From Apium graveolens (lineage: Eukaryota; Streptophyta; Magnoliopsida; Apiales; Apiaceae): a stretch of DNA of 64,000 bases. Positions 44,989 to 57,060 of this stretch are shown here, in pieces. The DNA lies in the NCBI RefSeq assembly GCF_009905375.1, contig NC_133650.1:299149957-299213956 (forward strand), written 5' to 3'. Below the pieces are notes generated by a model. The model had not been told where the DNA came from. It did no database searches and saw only the letters and a program-made list of their open reading frames with translations. Numbering within the stretch: position 1 is the stretch's first letter; each line of letters begins with the position of its first letter. Both the position numbers and the translations under genes were made by a program.

Positions 44989-46051
44989 CTCGTTGGCGAT
45001 GAAGGTTCTACGCCAAGGTTATTATTGGCCTACGATGAAGGAGGATGCTACGAAATTTGTTAGAGCATGCGATTGCTGCCAACGCTTTGTAAATTACTCA
45101 TCTATGTCAACAACGCTTTTGACACATATGGTGAGTCCATGGCCATTTTCCATGTGGGGAATTGATCTAATTGGAAAACTACGGAAAGCTAAAGGAGATG
45201 TCAAGTATGCAGTGGTTGCATTTGATTACTTTACTAAGTGGATTGAGGCTATGCCATTGGCAACTATCACTGCGAAGAAAATCAAAGACTTTGTGTTCAA
45301 CTCTATTGTATGAAGATTTAAAATTCCTTACAAACTTGTGTCTAACAACGGAAAGCAGTTTGATAGCAATGAGTTGCAACAACTATATGAAGATTTGAAG
45401 ATTAAGAAGGAATTTGCAGCAATCTATCATCCTCAGAGCAATGGACAAACAGAGGTTGTCAATAAGATAATAAAGCATACCCTCAAGACCAAGCTGGAGG
45501 AATGCGAAGGGAACTGGCTTGAAGAACTCCCAAAAGTGTCGTGGTCTTACAACACTACTCCAAGGTCTACTACGGGAGAATCTTCATTTGTGCTCACTTA
45601 CGGGTCTGAGGCTATGGTTCCCGTGGAAGTTGGTTCGAGATCGCTTCGTAGGGATCGTTACGCGGAGGAAGATGCAGAAATTAACCAGAGACTTCACTTG
45701 GATCTTTTGGAAGAAACAAGAGAGAATTCCCAGTTAAGGCTCGTAGCATATCAACAACGTGTCGCAAGGTACTATAACAAGAAAGTAAAGGGACAACTGC
45801 TGAAGGTAGGAGATCTAGAGCTCGGGAAGGTCATGCCAAACACAAAGAATCCCCAACATGGAGTGTTTGGAGCTAATTGGGAAGGACCATACAAAATAAA
45901 GCAATCTTGTGGAAGGGGACCTATCACCTTGAAGACTTGGAAGGGAAGTTGGTTCTGTGAGCATGGAATATGGAGCATCTCTGAAAGTATTATCAGTAAC
46001 GCGCGGCTTTGGCCCCTTACATATTATGTTTTACATTTTCAGTTGATATAA
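44989..46051 (+). pseudogene. Ty3/gypsy integrase, C-terminal part of pol
   Basis: It starts inside pol with VLRQGYYWPTMKEDA. The second half of the zinc finger is CDCCQRF. The core has WGIDLIGKL (first Asp). The second catalytic position is changed to Asn (VSNNGKQFDS, normally SDNG). Then comes YHPQSNGQTEVVNKIIK (Glu present). A TGA at about 45311 interrupts before RFKIPYKLV. The C-terminal part (SWSYNTTPRSTTGESSFVL, YGSEAMVPVE, WEGPYKI) runs to 46051. Integrase joins cDNA into host DNA; the stop and the Asp-to-Asn change make this copy inactive. Confidence 0.85.
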
Positions 46052-46491
46052 GTAGGGTTGTGCCCGAATCATAGACTAGAAGCAATAAAGTTCCTCCTAG
46101 CCTAGGGGGGTAGTGCATGTACTATCTACCTTAGAACTAGTTAAAGGATCGTATTTTCGAATAAATTCCCCACAGAGCATAGTAGCCATTGGACCGATGC
46201 ACTTTCAACACTGGAGCGCATTATTAATAAAGACTTTGAACAATTTCTTCAAAATTTGTCAGTTGTTGTTTTATTGATATCATTTCAAAGACAGAGTATT
46301 CAAAACATATACGATGCGTCCTCAAACAAAGACGCATCATGGAAACAGAGTTATGATAACTTGCATAAAAGCACGAGGACGCGCCCTCATATCCTTTATG
46401 ATGTTGATGATAATTTATGACTCTTGAATTAAATTAGTAAGTAAGGTAGATGCCTCCTGAAATGAGGACGCGCCCTTAATATGTAACTCTT

Positions 46492-47808
46492 TGTTAGGTC
46501 CCAATGTGTTTGTAGAAGGGGGGTTCAATACAAACAATACCAAATAATTGAATAAATATGGAATAAAAAATGTGAAACAAAATTCAAGTTAAATAAAAAT
46601 ATTATTAAACTTGAAAGGTATTACAACAACTGTATCGATTACAAGGAATTAATCTCAAATTAATTATCACAAATCTAGAATAAATTCGACATGAACTTTT
46701 TCTATTTTTGTAATAAAAAGATTCAAATGCTAAACGCAATTTGAGATTAAGTTCTAGGGATTTTCATCCGCTAGATAATTACACAAGAACAAGATAAAGA
46801 TTTCTAGTGGTTTGGATTTAACTTTACAAACTAGAAATTATGTCTTGAAATTAGCAGAGAAGATGAAATATTTGTTCTGCTTCTTTTTCTTCTTGTTCTC
46901 GGGTTCTATTGTGTTCTGGATTACTTGTTGAATGGCTGCTTCTGTCTTTTTAATCAATCAACAAAATGGAATGAACTGGAATGACAATCCCATAGCTGGC
47001 AAGACTTTCGGTAGGACAATGGATTGAACTAGCAAGACAATCTGATTGAACTACAATGACTTTCGGTATGACAATCAGTTGAACTAGCAAGACTATCTCC
47101 TTCCCAGTAGAACTTTCGGTAGGATAATTGAAATGACTTGGCATGACAATCGGTATGACAATCCTGATTGTCATGCTAGTTCATTTTCAATTGTCTTGCT
47201 GATTTAAGACTGTTTTTTATCCAATTAAACTTTTGAAAATTCTTAATATTAATTCTGAATTAATTAATCAATTAATTCAATTAATAAATAAATTAATCTT
47301 TGCAGATATAATTTATTTTCTTAATTAAATTATATGACTTAATTAATTGATAGAGAATTAATACTAATCTTGAGCGGCAACCATTCTTCTGAAAATCTTC
47401 TGATAATCACAGTCAATTATGAATCAATTCCACCACTTCAATGTTGACACTCGATGTACTGTCTGATTCATGAGTGACTAACTTCCATGACGTTTCTTCA
47501 TGTCTTGACTTTGATACTTGATTTTCTTCAGATTAAATCCTTGTAATTCTCTGATACCCTGACGAGATCTCTGTCACTTGATTAAATCCATAACCTTGAT
47601 TTATATCACTGAGGCATGATCAATTTCTTGAACTTCTTCCAGTGAATAAATTCCTCAAGTCTGTAGAAGAACCTTGTTCATGAATCCTTTGACATATATT
47701 ACTTTGCGAGATCTCTTTGACGGTAGATCCATTATTTACTTATTACATTCTTATTTGAGTTGAGTTAAATCCTCGAATATATAAATAGGCTATGACATAT
47801 GTCTTACA
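46492..47808 (-). repeat. 3' LTR of the pol-less Copia element
   Basis: Plus strand starts TGTTAGGTCCCAATGTG and ends ATGTCTTACA. Near 46975..47165 it contains many short words of the type ATGACAATC, TCGGTAGGA and AACTAGCAAGAC in a loose tandem pattern. Confidence 0.9.
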
Positions 47809-49949
47809 ATCTCCCCCTATTTGTTTGTTAGACAATAACACACAAATACATAGAGGATAACTCAACTAACAAATAAGAAAAAGATATAAACAGAAATGCA
47901 AAGTAAATAGCAGAAAAGTTCTGGATAACATTTAACCTTTTCCAGATTCCAAATAGATGTTCCTCTAGACTGAACATATCTTCAAGTAGTTCCATCTTCA
48001 TTTGTACAACCACATTTCCTGTTGAGAAGCCCATATCTCTCTTGCTTCTCCCCCTATGAGAATCAACTGATTAAAGAAGATCACCTTCGTTTACCACCTT
48101 TCCCGTACAATAGGATCTGCAGATAAAAACCAATGGTACTCCCCTTTTGAAAATAGCTTCTTCCCTTACTAGAAAATCACCTTGTGTTTACCACCTCTCC
48201 CGTACAATAGGATCCGTAGTTATAAACAACAATGGTATGGTGTAGTGTATATATGATCTTTTTCTTCCTCCCTGCTATTTCTCCCCCTTAGTTGAGGAAT
48301 CCTCCAAACTATTACTTAAGCTTTTATCTCCCCCTTAAAGAAGGAATGTATGTCGTCGTCTGAAGGAGTTCTCATATTTCACTTGGTTGGAAAAGAAATA
48401 ACAAGAAATTTCTCTTTCTTCCTCACTGTGAGTGTGTGATTCTGTTTAGTGTACCTCATATGTATTTCACTCTTCTCTCCACTCGTGTTTATACTCATTC
48501 TCACAAGTGTATCACTCTTCTCTCATAGCTCCATAATCCAGTTGTACCTGCAAGGAAAATCACCTTAGCCATCCTTAAGGAGGTCACAGGTGGTGCAATG
48601 GGAGTTCGCAAATCCCCATCCTTGTTTAACTCGTCAGATGAATCTGAGTCATAATCTACAATTTGCTAGTTTCCCTTTTAGGGTTCCAGATTTGAATTCT
48701 GGGAAGGTAAACAATGATCCAACGAATTTAGCATAAAGATCAAAGTTCCTATCTAATGTCTGTGAAGACATTTCCTTGTGACTCAACAGGTAATATCTGA
48801 ATCATTGTCAACAAGTTGCCGATCTGCGCCTATGTCAGATCCACTATCCACAGATGCATCCAGGGGATTTAAGCCTGGGGAGGTAGACACTGACCACTGA
48901 CATATGGCTTTTGGATCAGTATCCTCTCCTAACACCTGTAAAGGCAATTGGTCCATTAACGAACCTTAAACAATCGAATCTGACCTTAAAATTTGAAACT
49001 CTTGTTTTCGTCAACTCATCCTTTGTGTGTGTACACTTTCCTTGTGCATCAAGAGTTGTTTATGTTTGAAGTGGTGACACTACATCGGATGCCTTGGCCG
49101 ACATGCAAATTTCAATAGACGCACCCTATTGAGAGAATGAATCTAGTAACTGTTTTTGTGCCTTTTCAGCCATTACATCTTTTTGAGAAGATGTATGGGG
49201 GCTAGCAGTTGTCTCGGTTTAAATACTACTCATCTATGTAGGAGACAGAGCTACTGGGTTGACTACATAACCTTCCTTATGTGGTGCACTAAGGCACTAT
49301 CTCCCTCACGCTCATTCATACTACATTTAGTGGTAAGAGGGTGTTGGTTGGTTCTGTTTCTGTGTTTGTCTTTACAGTCTGGGATAGACGTTGTGGGTTT
49401 TCAACCTCATGACTGTCAATGAAAGAAAGCCATTGGAGACTGAACCTGTATCACAAAACATAGGGCAATATAGAGAGATAAAATGTACTTAAGATCTATA
49501 ATGAATGAAAATTATACATTTAATCTTTTGAGAGAGATGATGTACAATAGTGATTTCAAAGGATTTTACATGAAATAAGAAATCACTAATGTAGAAAGAA
49601 GTTTGATTTACTCCTAAAACTCACTGCACATGTTAAACAATATGATTGTGCCTAGTGATTAGAGAGTTATAAATATTACGATTGCTTGAGCAGTACACTA
49701 GTTCATACCAACCTGAAGTGAGATTGTGAAGAAGAGATTATATAGTCCAATAGATCTGCAACTGCAAAGTCCATGAACTGAGGTGCATTGACTTCCTCTT
49801 TTGACTCACCAACCAGGAGTACACTTGTACACATCTTACTAGAGTCCAATTCCGAGTGTAATGTGCATCAGGTGCCTGATATGTCGTAATATTCTCAAGT
49901 CTCGTCACTGGTGCTATATGTTAGATACTGCTTCCTGATAATAACCTAG
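47809..49949. other. Non-coding interior of the Copia element
   Basis: After the PPT there are T/C-rich runs (TCTCCCCCT) and two imperfect copies of about 75 bp (48076..48150 and 48177..48250, words TTTACCACCT and CCCGTACAATAGGATC). I found no reverse transcriptase or integrase motif on either strand. Confidence 0.55.
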
Positions 49950-50128
49950 CACAATATACAAATTTTCAATGATAACATTCCCAGCTTGCAAACAGCCATA
50001 TCCCTCAGATAAACATTTGTTGTTATCTCCAAAGGTAACCAGGGGGCCAGCTTTCTCAATCCACATTTGATAGCAGGGCTCTATCTGCGGTCATATGTCT
50101 TGATGATCCACTGTCAAGAATCCACACT
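49950..50128 (-). pseudogene. Copia protease fragment
   Basis: The minus strand reads WILDSGSSRHMTADRALLSN (catalytic DSG) and, after a one-base shift and stop, PLVTFGDNN and GYGCLQAGNVIIENLYIV. The sequence then leaves the family abruptly, marking the edge of the pol deletion. Confidence 0.75.
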
Positions 50129-50167
50129 ATCGGTTACACCTGTTTAATGCCCTGCACTACAAATGGA

Positions 50168-52426
50168 TTAGACCTTCTTTGGAACCCAAACTTGGTTGGG
50201 CCCGGCATACTTGTAGAATTGTCCTTTGTCAGGCAAAACAACATTTTTAATTTTAATGGTCTCAACATCCTCAATGACTGAACATTTGACCTTGTAAACA
50301 GCCTTAACAAATTTCTGTTTAAGCTTAGGCACAAATGTCTCCTTTCTAGCCTTAGAAGGACTAGCAGTCTTAGACCTATCATGCTTCTTGTTATTCACAT
50401 ACTGACGAGGAGTAGTCTTATCATTAGAAATATGCTTACCATTAAAATAAGCATACATCATATTAAAAGCACAAGACATACAATTAGAAACACCACATGC
50501 TTTATGAGAGTGATTAACAGCAGGCAATTTATGCATGGTAGTCATGGCATTTTTGTTTTCCAACTCATGTGTGTCTGAGTTAGTCTCGGTTGCTTTCACA
50601 ACTTTGACTGGAACTTTCGACACACTCGACTTGGAAACAACCTTCTCATTAGCAAGATCTTCAGCACGCATTTCTTCTTGAATAACAGAAGAGGTCGCAT
50701 CAAATGGTTCAGCAATTGATGCTTTATAGAGGGGTTCATCAACACCCTTAAGCACATGTGGTACTTCCCTACCTTTAGCACAGACACGAGGAGGGGAGTT
50801 TATGCCTAATTCTCCAATAGCAACATTGTAATCATAACCTATTCCAGATGTTTGATTAACAGATTGCTTACTGTAGAACTCTTTAGCCTTCGAACAAGAA
50901 TTGAAGTAGGCTCTAACCTTAGTCTCAAGACCGGTGATCTTGTCTTTGAGAATAGTTTCGAGTTGTCTATAACAGTCAACTCTATTCTCTAGAAAAGATA
51001 CTTGTTCTTTTAACTTGTCTTGATTAATGTGCACAAGTCTTAATTCATTGACCTCTTTCTCAAGGTCTTTGATCTGCTGACTTAACAGTTCATTATCACG
51101 ACGAGCACAATCTAAGGAACCTCCTAGATGATAAACTAATTCAGCATCAGTAAATTTTACCTCTTTTCTTGACGATGAAGCTTTTCCATCAATAGCCATA
51201 AGAGCAAGATTCTCATTTTCTTCATCTTTACTATCAGTATCATCCCAGCTTCTTCCCTTTGCCAGGTAAGCCCTTTCAGAGTTACTCTTCTGATTTGAAT
51301 CATAAGAGTTCTTCCTTACTTGCTTTGGCTTCCTACATTCTATGGCAAAGTGTCCCAACTCATTGCAGTTATAGCTTCTAATGGTGCTCCGATCAACCAT
51401 CCCTGTTTTGTATCCACCACTACTGGTATTAGAGGATGAAGATCCACCTGTCTGGAATCTGTTGTAGTTGGATTTGTACTTGAACTTGGGATTTCTCTTG
51501 AATCTGACATTGGAGAATCTCTTGACAATTTGGGCCATTGACTCATCTTCCAATTGATCCAGCTCTTCCAAGGAATAAAAATCATCACTGGATTGATTTG
51601 TAATAGGAGGATCATATTCTGCTACTATCACATTTTCCTCAGCCTTGGAAAACTGTACCATTCTCTCCGACTGTTGAGATTGTTGTTGTTGTTGACCTTC
51701 AGCTACAAGAGCAGTAGATGTGCTGACCATTCTATCTTTCCCGTAGACTTCCTTTTGTTGAATCTGCTCCAACTCATAGGTTTTCAACACACCATAGAGT
51801 CTATCCAAAGAAATTTCACTCAGATCTCTAGCTTCTCTAATGGCAGTGATTCTATGTTCAAGATGAGTTGGCAGTGTTAAAAGGAACTTTTTGTTGACCT
51901 CCCTGATTGAATAATATTTTCCATTTATATTCAGGTTATTGATCAATGCATTGTACCTCTCAAACACTTCAGAAATTCCTTCTCCTGGATTTGATTTAAA
52001 ATGTTCATACTCAGAGGTTAGGATCTCCAACTTGTTCTCCCTAACTTCCTCTGTGCCTTCATTAATCACCTCAATAGTTTCCCACATGTGTTTGGAATTT
52101 TTACAGTTCATCACATGTCTGTTCATCAAGGGATCAAGGGAATCAATTAATATTAATTGAAGGCTGGCATCCAAGGAGGCTTCTTCCTTTTCAGCAGGAA
52201 TAAAATCTTCAGGCTCTTTTGGATAGGTTCTAGCTATGGTAATCACAACATCATCTACTATCACCTCTGGTTCAATAACCATTGGAGTTGTTGGACCCTT
52301 CTTTAACAAGTTCAGATATTTGGGATTTGCAACTTATAAAAACAAGAGCATCTTCTTCTTCCACATGATATAATTTTCTTTATCAAATAGTGGAATTTTA
52401 ACGGTTCCAACTTTTTGTGAAGTCAT
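50168..52426 (-). pseudogene. Copia gag, long open frame with one early stop
   Basis: The natural start is ATG at 52426 (MTSQKVGTVKIPLFDKENY). Codon 31 is TAA (52334..52336); the frame is then open for 722 codons to 50168, with a methionine at 52309. Domains: UBN2-type gag (LDASLQLILIDSLDPLMNRH to LPTHLEHRITAIREARDLSE), a Gln run (about 51685), a zinc knuckle with its first Cys replaced by Ser (SYNCNELGHFAIEC) and a long coiled coil (about 51100..50890, ELLSQQIKDLEKEVNELRLV). A Lys-rich tail ends GPNQVWVPKKV. Gag forms the particle and binds element RNA. One base change separates this copy from an intact frame, apart from the knuckle change. Confidence 0.85.
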
Positions 52427-52508
52427 TATGAATTTTTGAATAAATAAAAATTCAAGGAGTTGAAAAATCACAAAAGTCTAGGATATTGATTTGTTCGTTA
52501 ATCAGAAG

Positions 52509-52520
52509 GCTCTGATACCA
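52509..52520 (-). other. Primer-binding site, initiator tRNA-Met
   Basis: The minus strand TGGTATCAGAGC lies two bases inside the 5' LTR. It is complementary to the 3' end of plant initiator tRNA-Met, the standard Copia primer. Confidence 0.9.
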
Positions 52521-52522
52521 AT

Positions 52523-53839
52523 TGTTAGGTCCCAATGTGTTTGTAGAAGGGGGGTTGAATACAAACAATACCAAATAATCGAATAAATGCGGAATAAAAA
52601 ATGTGAAATAAAATTCAAGTTAAATAAAAATATTATTAAATTTGAAAGGTGTTATAACAACTGTATCGATTACAAGGAATTAATCTCAAATTAATTATCA
52701 CAAATCTAGAATAAATTCGACATGAACTTTTTCTATTTTTGTAATAAAAAGATTCAAATGCTAAACGCAATTTGAGATTAAGTTCTAGGGATTTTGATCC
52801 GCTAGATAGTTACACAAGAACAAGATAAAGATTTCTAGTGGTTTGGATTTAACTTTACAAACTAGAAATTATGTCTTGAAATTAGCAGAGAAGATGAAAT
52901 ATTTGTTCTGCTTCTTTTTCTTCTTGTTCTCGGGTTCTGTTGTGTTCTGGATTACTTGTTGAATGGCTGCTTCTGTCTTTTTAATCAATCAACAGAATGG
53001 AATGAACTGGAATGACAATCCCATAGCTGGCAAGACTTTCGGTAGGACAGTGGATTGAACTAGCAAGACAATCTGATTGAACTACAATGACTTTCGGTAT
53101 GACAATCAGTTGAACTAGCAAGACTATCTCCTTCCCAGTAGAACTTTCGGTAGGACAATTGAAATGACTTGGCATGACAATCGGTATGACAATCCTGATT
53201 GTCATGCTAGTTCATTTTCAATTGTCTTGCTGATTTAAGACTGTTTTTAATCCAATTAAACTTTTGAAAATTCTTAATATTAATTCTGAATTAATTAATC
53301 AATTAATTCAATTAATAAATAAATTAATCTTTGCAGATATAATTCATTTTCTTAATTAAATTATATGACTTAATTAATTGATAGAGAATTAATACTAATC
53401 TTGAGCGGCAACCATTCTTCTGAAAATCTACTGATAATCACAGTCAATTATGAATCAATTCCACCACTTCAATGTTGACACTCGATGTACTGTCTGGTTC
53501 ATGAGTGACTAACTTTCGTGACATTTCTTCATGTCTTGACTTTGATACTTGATTTTCTTCAGATTAAATCCTTGTAATTCTCTGATACCCTGACGAGATC
53601 TCTGTCACTTGATTAAATCCACAACCTTGATTTATATCACTGAGGCATGATCAATTTCTTGAACTTCTTCCAGTGAATAAATTCCTCAAGTCTGTAGATG
53701 AACCTTGTTTCTGGATCCTTTGACAAATATTACTTTGCGAGATCTCTTTGATGGTAGATCCACTATTTACTTATAACATTCTTATTTGAGTTGAGTTAAA
53801 TCCTCGAATATACAAATAGGCTATGACATATGCCTTACA
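52523..53839 (-). repeat. 5' LTR of the pol-less Copia element
   Basis: Same 1317-bp length as the LTR at 46492. Plus strand starts TGTTAGGTCCCAATGTG and ends ATGCCTTACA. Examples of differences are AATTG/AATCG near the start and TTCATCC/TTGATCC in the middle. Confidence 0.9.
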
Positions 53840-54440
53840 CTCTTAGTTTACAATATTAAGGGGACAACAGTAACATAACTTACGAAAATTAAAGAAAACT
53901 GGATGCAATTGCAATGAGGACGCGTCCTCATTGGGAAGAATGTCCTAGAGGTGATCTTAAATGGAAGGAGACGCGTCTCCTGATAAGGACGCATCCATCA
54001 TATGATTTATTTAATAAAATTATGAAGATGAGATAACCAGGAAAGGAAAATATGCATGAAAATAATTCAAGGTATAAAACCTTGGAAAAGTACCAGCAAA
54101 CAAAATCCAGAAATATCAAAGATCCATGATTACAAACTGCAAGGCTTAAAAGGACCTACACCCTTAAGTTGTTCAGGAAACTTTATTAAATAACTTAATA
54201 CGCGTCCTAAGCAGGAGGCGCGTACTGTGATTTGTCTTGATCTTTTGGAGGAGAAGGTGGAGGCTGAGCTTGAAGAGGAGAAGGCACAGGGGACGCGTCA
54301 TCCTCTTTCAGGCCTAGGACTATCCTCTTGTTCTTGATGGAATATGCAGCTCTAACCTTAAAATCATTCACCCATTTTTGGGTATCTTCATCAAATTTGG
54401 AAAAAGTGTATTCTGGGTCATTTGCTATGAACCCAGATCA

Positions 54441-55131
54441 CTATTCCTCAAAGCCGGTTGTAAACCCATTCTGGTACACCAGCTTCTTCTCTTCCTTCCA
54501 TCCATGAACTCTATCATCATTTAGAATATCCAAGTCCAATTGTATTTTGGAGTTCGCAGCAGTGACTTCATCAATAACCTTCTCCATAGCAGTAACATGT
54601 CCATCAAGGCGCGCCTTGTCCAGCTGCAATGCAAGGATTTCAATATCTTTTTCCTTGGTAAGCAATGTGATGCTTTTTTCCAAGGATATAATTTTGACTT
54701 CAGCCTTGCTCTTGGCAGTATCAGTGGCAGCAAGACACGCCCTCAATCTTGGGTGCCATGTTAGCATTTTTCCTTGCGTGCAAGTGAAGTTCAGCTGCAG
54801 CCCTTACCATAGCTTGTTCAGTTTGCTCATCATTCCTGAAGGTCCAACCTCTCACCTCTTCTTTAGAGAAAGCCCTAGAAGAGGACGCGCCCAGGTATCT
54901 GAGGACGAATGATTGATCATCCGGAATAGTCTTCTAGCGCTTAGAGGGCACGTCCTCCTTGTTTGAGATGTTCACCACAGTTGTATCAATAATTTTTGGC
55001 GAAGGAGAAGGGACCACAGTAGTTGGAGGATTCTTGGCTTTTGGATCAGTTTTTGTAGCAACATGTTTGCTCATCCCAGATTTCAGCTTTCTGGAGGCAC
55101 CAACAGCAAATCCCTTGGGAAGAGAAGTCAT
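54441..55131 (-). pseudogene. Antisense ORF region of the gypsy element, coiled-coil part
   Basis: Two minus-strand frames, 55131..54934 (MTSLPKGFAVGASRKLKSGM, Lys/Pro/Ser-rich) and 54767..54441, continue the antisense ORF after the domain at 55650. The second is a coiled coil (VKIISLEKSITLLTKEKDIE, then TAANSKIQLDLDILNDD) ending KLVYQNGFTTGFEE. Coiled coils follow the gypsy-type transposase-like domain in other plants too. Splicing or shifts would be needed to join the parts. Confidence 0.55.
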
Positions 55132-55649
55132 CTCTGCAGAATAACATGATAAACATTAGTTCTGGACGCACCCAGACAGGAGGACGCGCCCTCTTATAAA
55201 TAAACTTATAGCAATATAAAATGTGACGGGCATGCATATTATGACTTTAAGAAAACAGGAAGCATTATAAGTATAGAATATTGGACGCATTATACATGTA
55301 TGATTGAAAGGGAAACATGGGTAGTAAATTTGCAACAGTGAATAACATTATAAAATTTTGCAGAAAATGAACACATAAATATACCAGCCTTGTGTGAATG
55401 CCAAAATTACACATATCTCAAAATGACGTGTCCTAATGCTATGATGTGTCCCAAGCAAATATATGGACTATGAAAACATGTATGAATGTCAAAAAGAATA
55501 AAGATCGCACATGCAAACGTATGATGCGTCCTAGTATGATAATTCTTACCCTGTTCTAAGTTCACTTGTTTGTTAATGTTAAGCTGAACTAGCTCTGTAG
55601 CATTAAGCCCCTTAGCTTTTTCAGAAGCTGTAAGGACGGGCTTTCCATT

Positions 55650-56366
55650 CTAAAAATCACGGTATTTATAAATGGAACCTACCCTTGCATACAGAGCTCC
55701 AACTCTTTTAAGGTTGTCTTCTGTGATCATCTCCTTGAGATTGAAATGCTTCTCGGCATATCTCAACACCTTTTTTGCTCTTTTTTTCCTTTTTTCAGTG
55801 AGCGCTTTTTGGATTCTTTTATCTAAGGATGAAACATGAAGATGAAAAAATATTGATAAAGGAAAGGGCGCGTCCTCAATGTCAGGACGCACCCTAGTGG
55901 TGACACTTACTTGGATATAAGTTAAAGCGAACGCGAGCCCTCTTGACATTATAAAGGTAGAAGAATGGCTCCTTTCAGTCTCTCTCATGCTGATTTTGCC
56001 TTCATTGAATCCTTTGTTGTTCAACCATTTATTGACAACCAAGAAGTGGTACCCTAGGATAGACTTTCTAATGCTGAAAAAATAGCTGAACTCCTTCATG
56101 GAGGGCACGTCCAACTCCAAGTTGTGGTACATAATATATAAGGCCCACGCTAGTTGGTATGAATTTGGAGAAAGTTGAACATGGGCCACGTCATACCATT
56201 TCAGGATCTTCTTAATGTATGGGTGCAAGGGCGCGCCCACACCAAGAGAAATAAGTTTGGGAGTAAGCACCATCCCGGGGATCATTAGATTTTCCATGTT
56301 AAATAGGTGGGGCATCATCTTGCGAAGAGGACGTGCACATATGCCCTCCATGTCGTAGTATCTCAT
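55650..56366 (-). CDS. Antisense ORF of the gypsy element, gypsy-type transposase-like domain
   Basis: The frame is open for 238 codons from 56366. It has the pattern of the plant domain annotated as putative transposase, gypsy type (PF04195-like): MIPGMVLTPKLISLGVGAPL, HPYIKKILKWYDVAHVQLSP, NSYQLAWALYIMYHNLELD, VPSMKEFSYFFSI and GYHFLVVNKWL. Past 55900 it continues with KRIQKALTEKRKKRAKKVLR. It lies opposite to gag-pol, between integrase and the 3' LTR. Despite the name, no catalytic activity has been shown for this domain as far as I know; its role is unknown. Upstream frames 56717..56514 and 57060..56800 on the same strand look like 5' parts of the same gene (EDAS, QDAS and QDAP words encoded by the GACGC repeats). 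Whether it is spliced is not known. Confidence 0.65.
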   Translation of the reverse strand: MRYYDMEGICARPLRKMMPHLFNMENLMIPGMVLTPKLISLGVGAPLHPYIKKILKWYDVAHVQLSPNSYQLAWALYIMYHNLELDVPSMKEFSYFFSIRKSILGYHFLVVNKWLNNKGFNEGKISMRETERSHSSTFIMSRGLAFALTYIQVSVTTRVRPDIEDAPFPLSIFFHLHVSSLDKRIQKALTEKRKKRAKKVLRYAEKHFNLKEMITEDNLKRVGALYARVGSIYKYRDF

Positions 56367-56513
56367 GTTTCACCCAATCTCCGGGTCTGTTACTGCAGAA
56401 TCCATGCAAACACAAGCTAACTTGTTCTCTTTCTTTCTCCAAACATTATTTTATGCCTCAGGGAGATCCTCGAGCTCTTTCTAATCAAAATCAAGCTCTA
56501 CATCAGCTGGCTC

Positions 56514-57060
56514 TCAATGTTCGAATGGAGAATCAGATTTTTGGGGAGAAATATGATATTTTTCAGGTTCAGGAGCTCTTCTCTCAAACTCACTTTCACT
56601 GTGAGGGGAGGGCGCGTCTTGAACAGGAGACGCGTCTTGAGCTGATGGGTACGCGTCCTTATCAGATATGACTCTATGATGTTGAGATTTATCAGGAAGA
56701 TGGGATAATCTCATCATCAGTCCAGTCTTCAGTTGCTAGGTTACGTGAAGATTGGGAAGTTCTCTTACGCTTTAATTTTCTTCTTTCCAACCCTGGCACT
56801 TAGAGGAATGTTGTCCATGGATTCAGAACTTGAATTTGACATGATTGAAGTTTTCGATTTGAGAAATTCAAAAGCACGAGCTTCCACTTCAAGGAAAGAA
56901 TCTGTCCCATGATACTCAGGTATTCAGGACTGAAAGTAATAGGAGGTGGAGAATCAAGCCCAAGGCATATATTGAAAGCCTTGAATGGATGAAATGGAGA
57001 GGATGGAGACGCGTCCTCTAGCTGAAACAAGAAGGAAAAAGATTTTGAGGACGCGTCCAT
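56514..57060 (-). pseudogene. 5' part of the gypsy antisense ORF region
   Basis: Frame 57060..56800 (MDASSKSFSFLFQLEDASPS, then GLDSPPPITFSPEYLSIMGQ) and frame 56717..56514 (ISDKDAYPSAQDASPVQDAP) lie on the minus strand ahead of the conserved domain. Stops separate them. Several GACGCGTC words here read as Asp-Ala-Ser or Asp-Ala-Pro on this strand. Confidence 0.4.

Larger units (their letters stand above)
46492..53839 (-). mobile_element. Copia retrotransposon with complete ends but no pol (7348 bp)
   Basis: Two LTRs of equal length (1317 bp) differ at only about two dozen positions by eye. They are flanked by CTCTT (46487..46491 and 53840..53844). A PBS for initiator tRNA-Met (minus TGGTATCAGAGC, 52509..52520) lies next to the right (5') LTR. 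A PPT (GGGGGAGAT, 47809..47817) lies next to the left (3') LTR. The interior holds gag and a fragment of protease, then about 2.1 kb without coding sequence. Integrase, RT and RNase H are missing. Such an element could move only with proteins from a relative. It sits in the gypsy element's 3' region. Confidence 0.9.
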
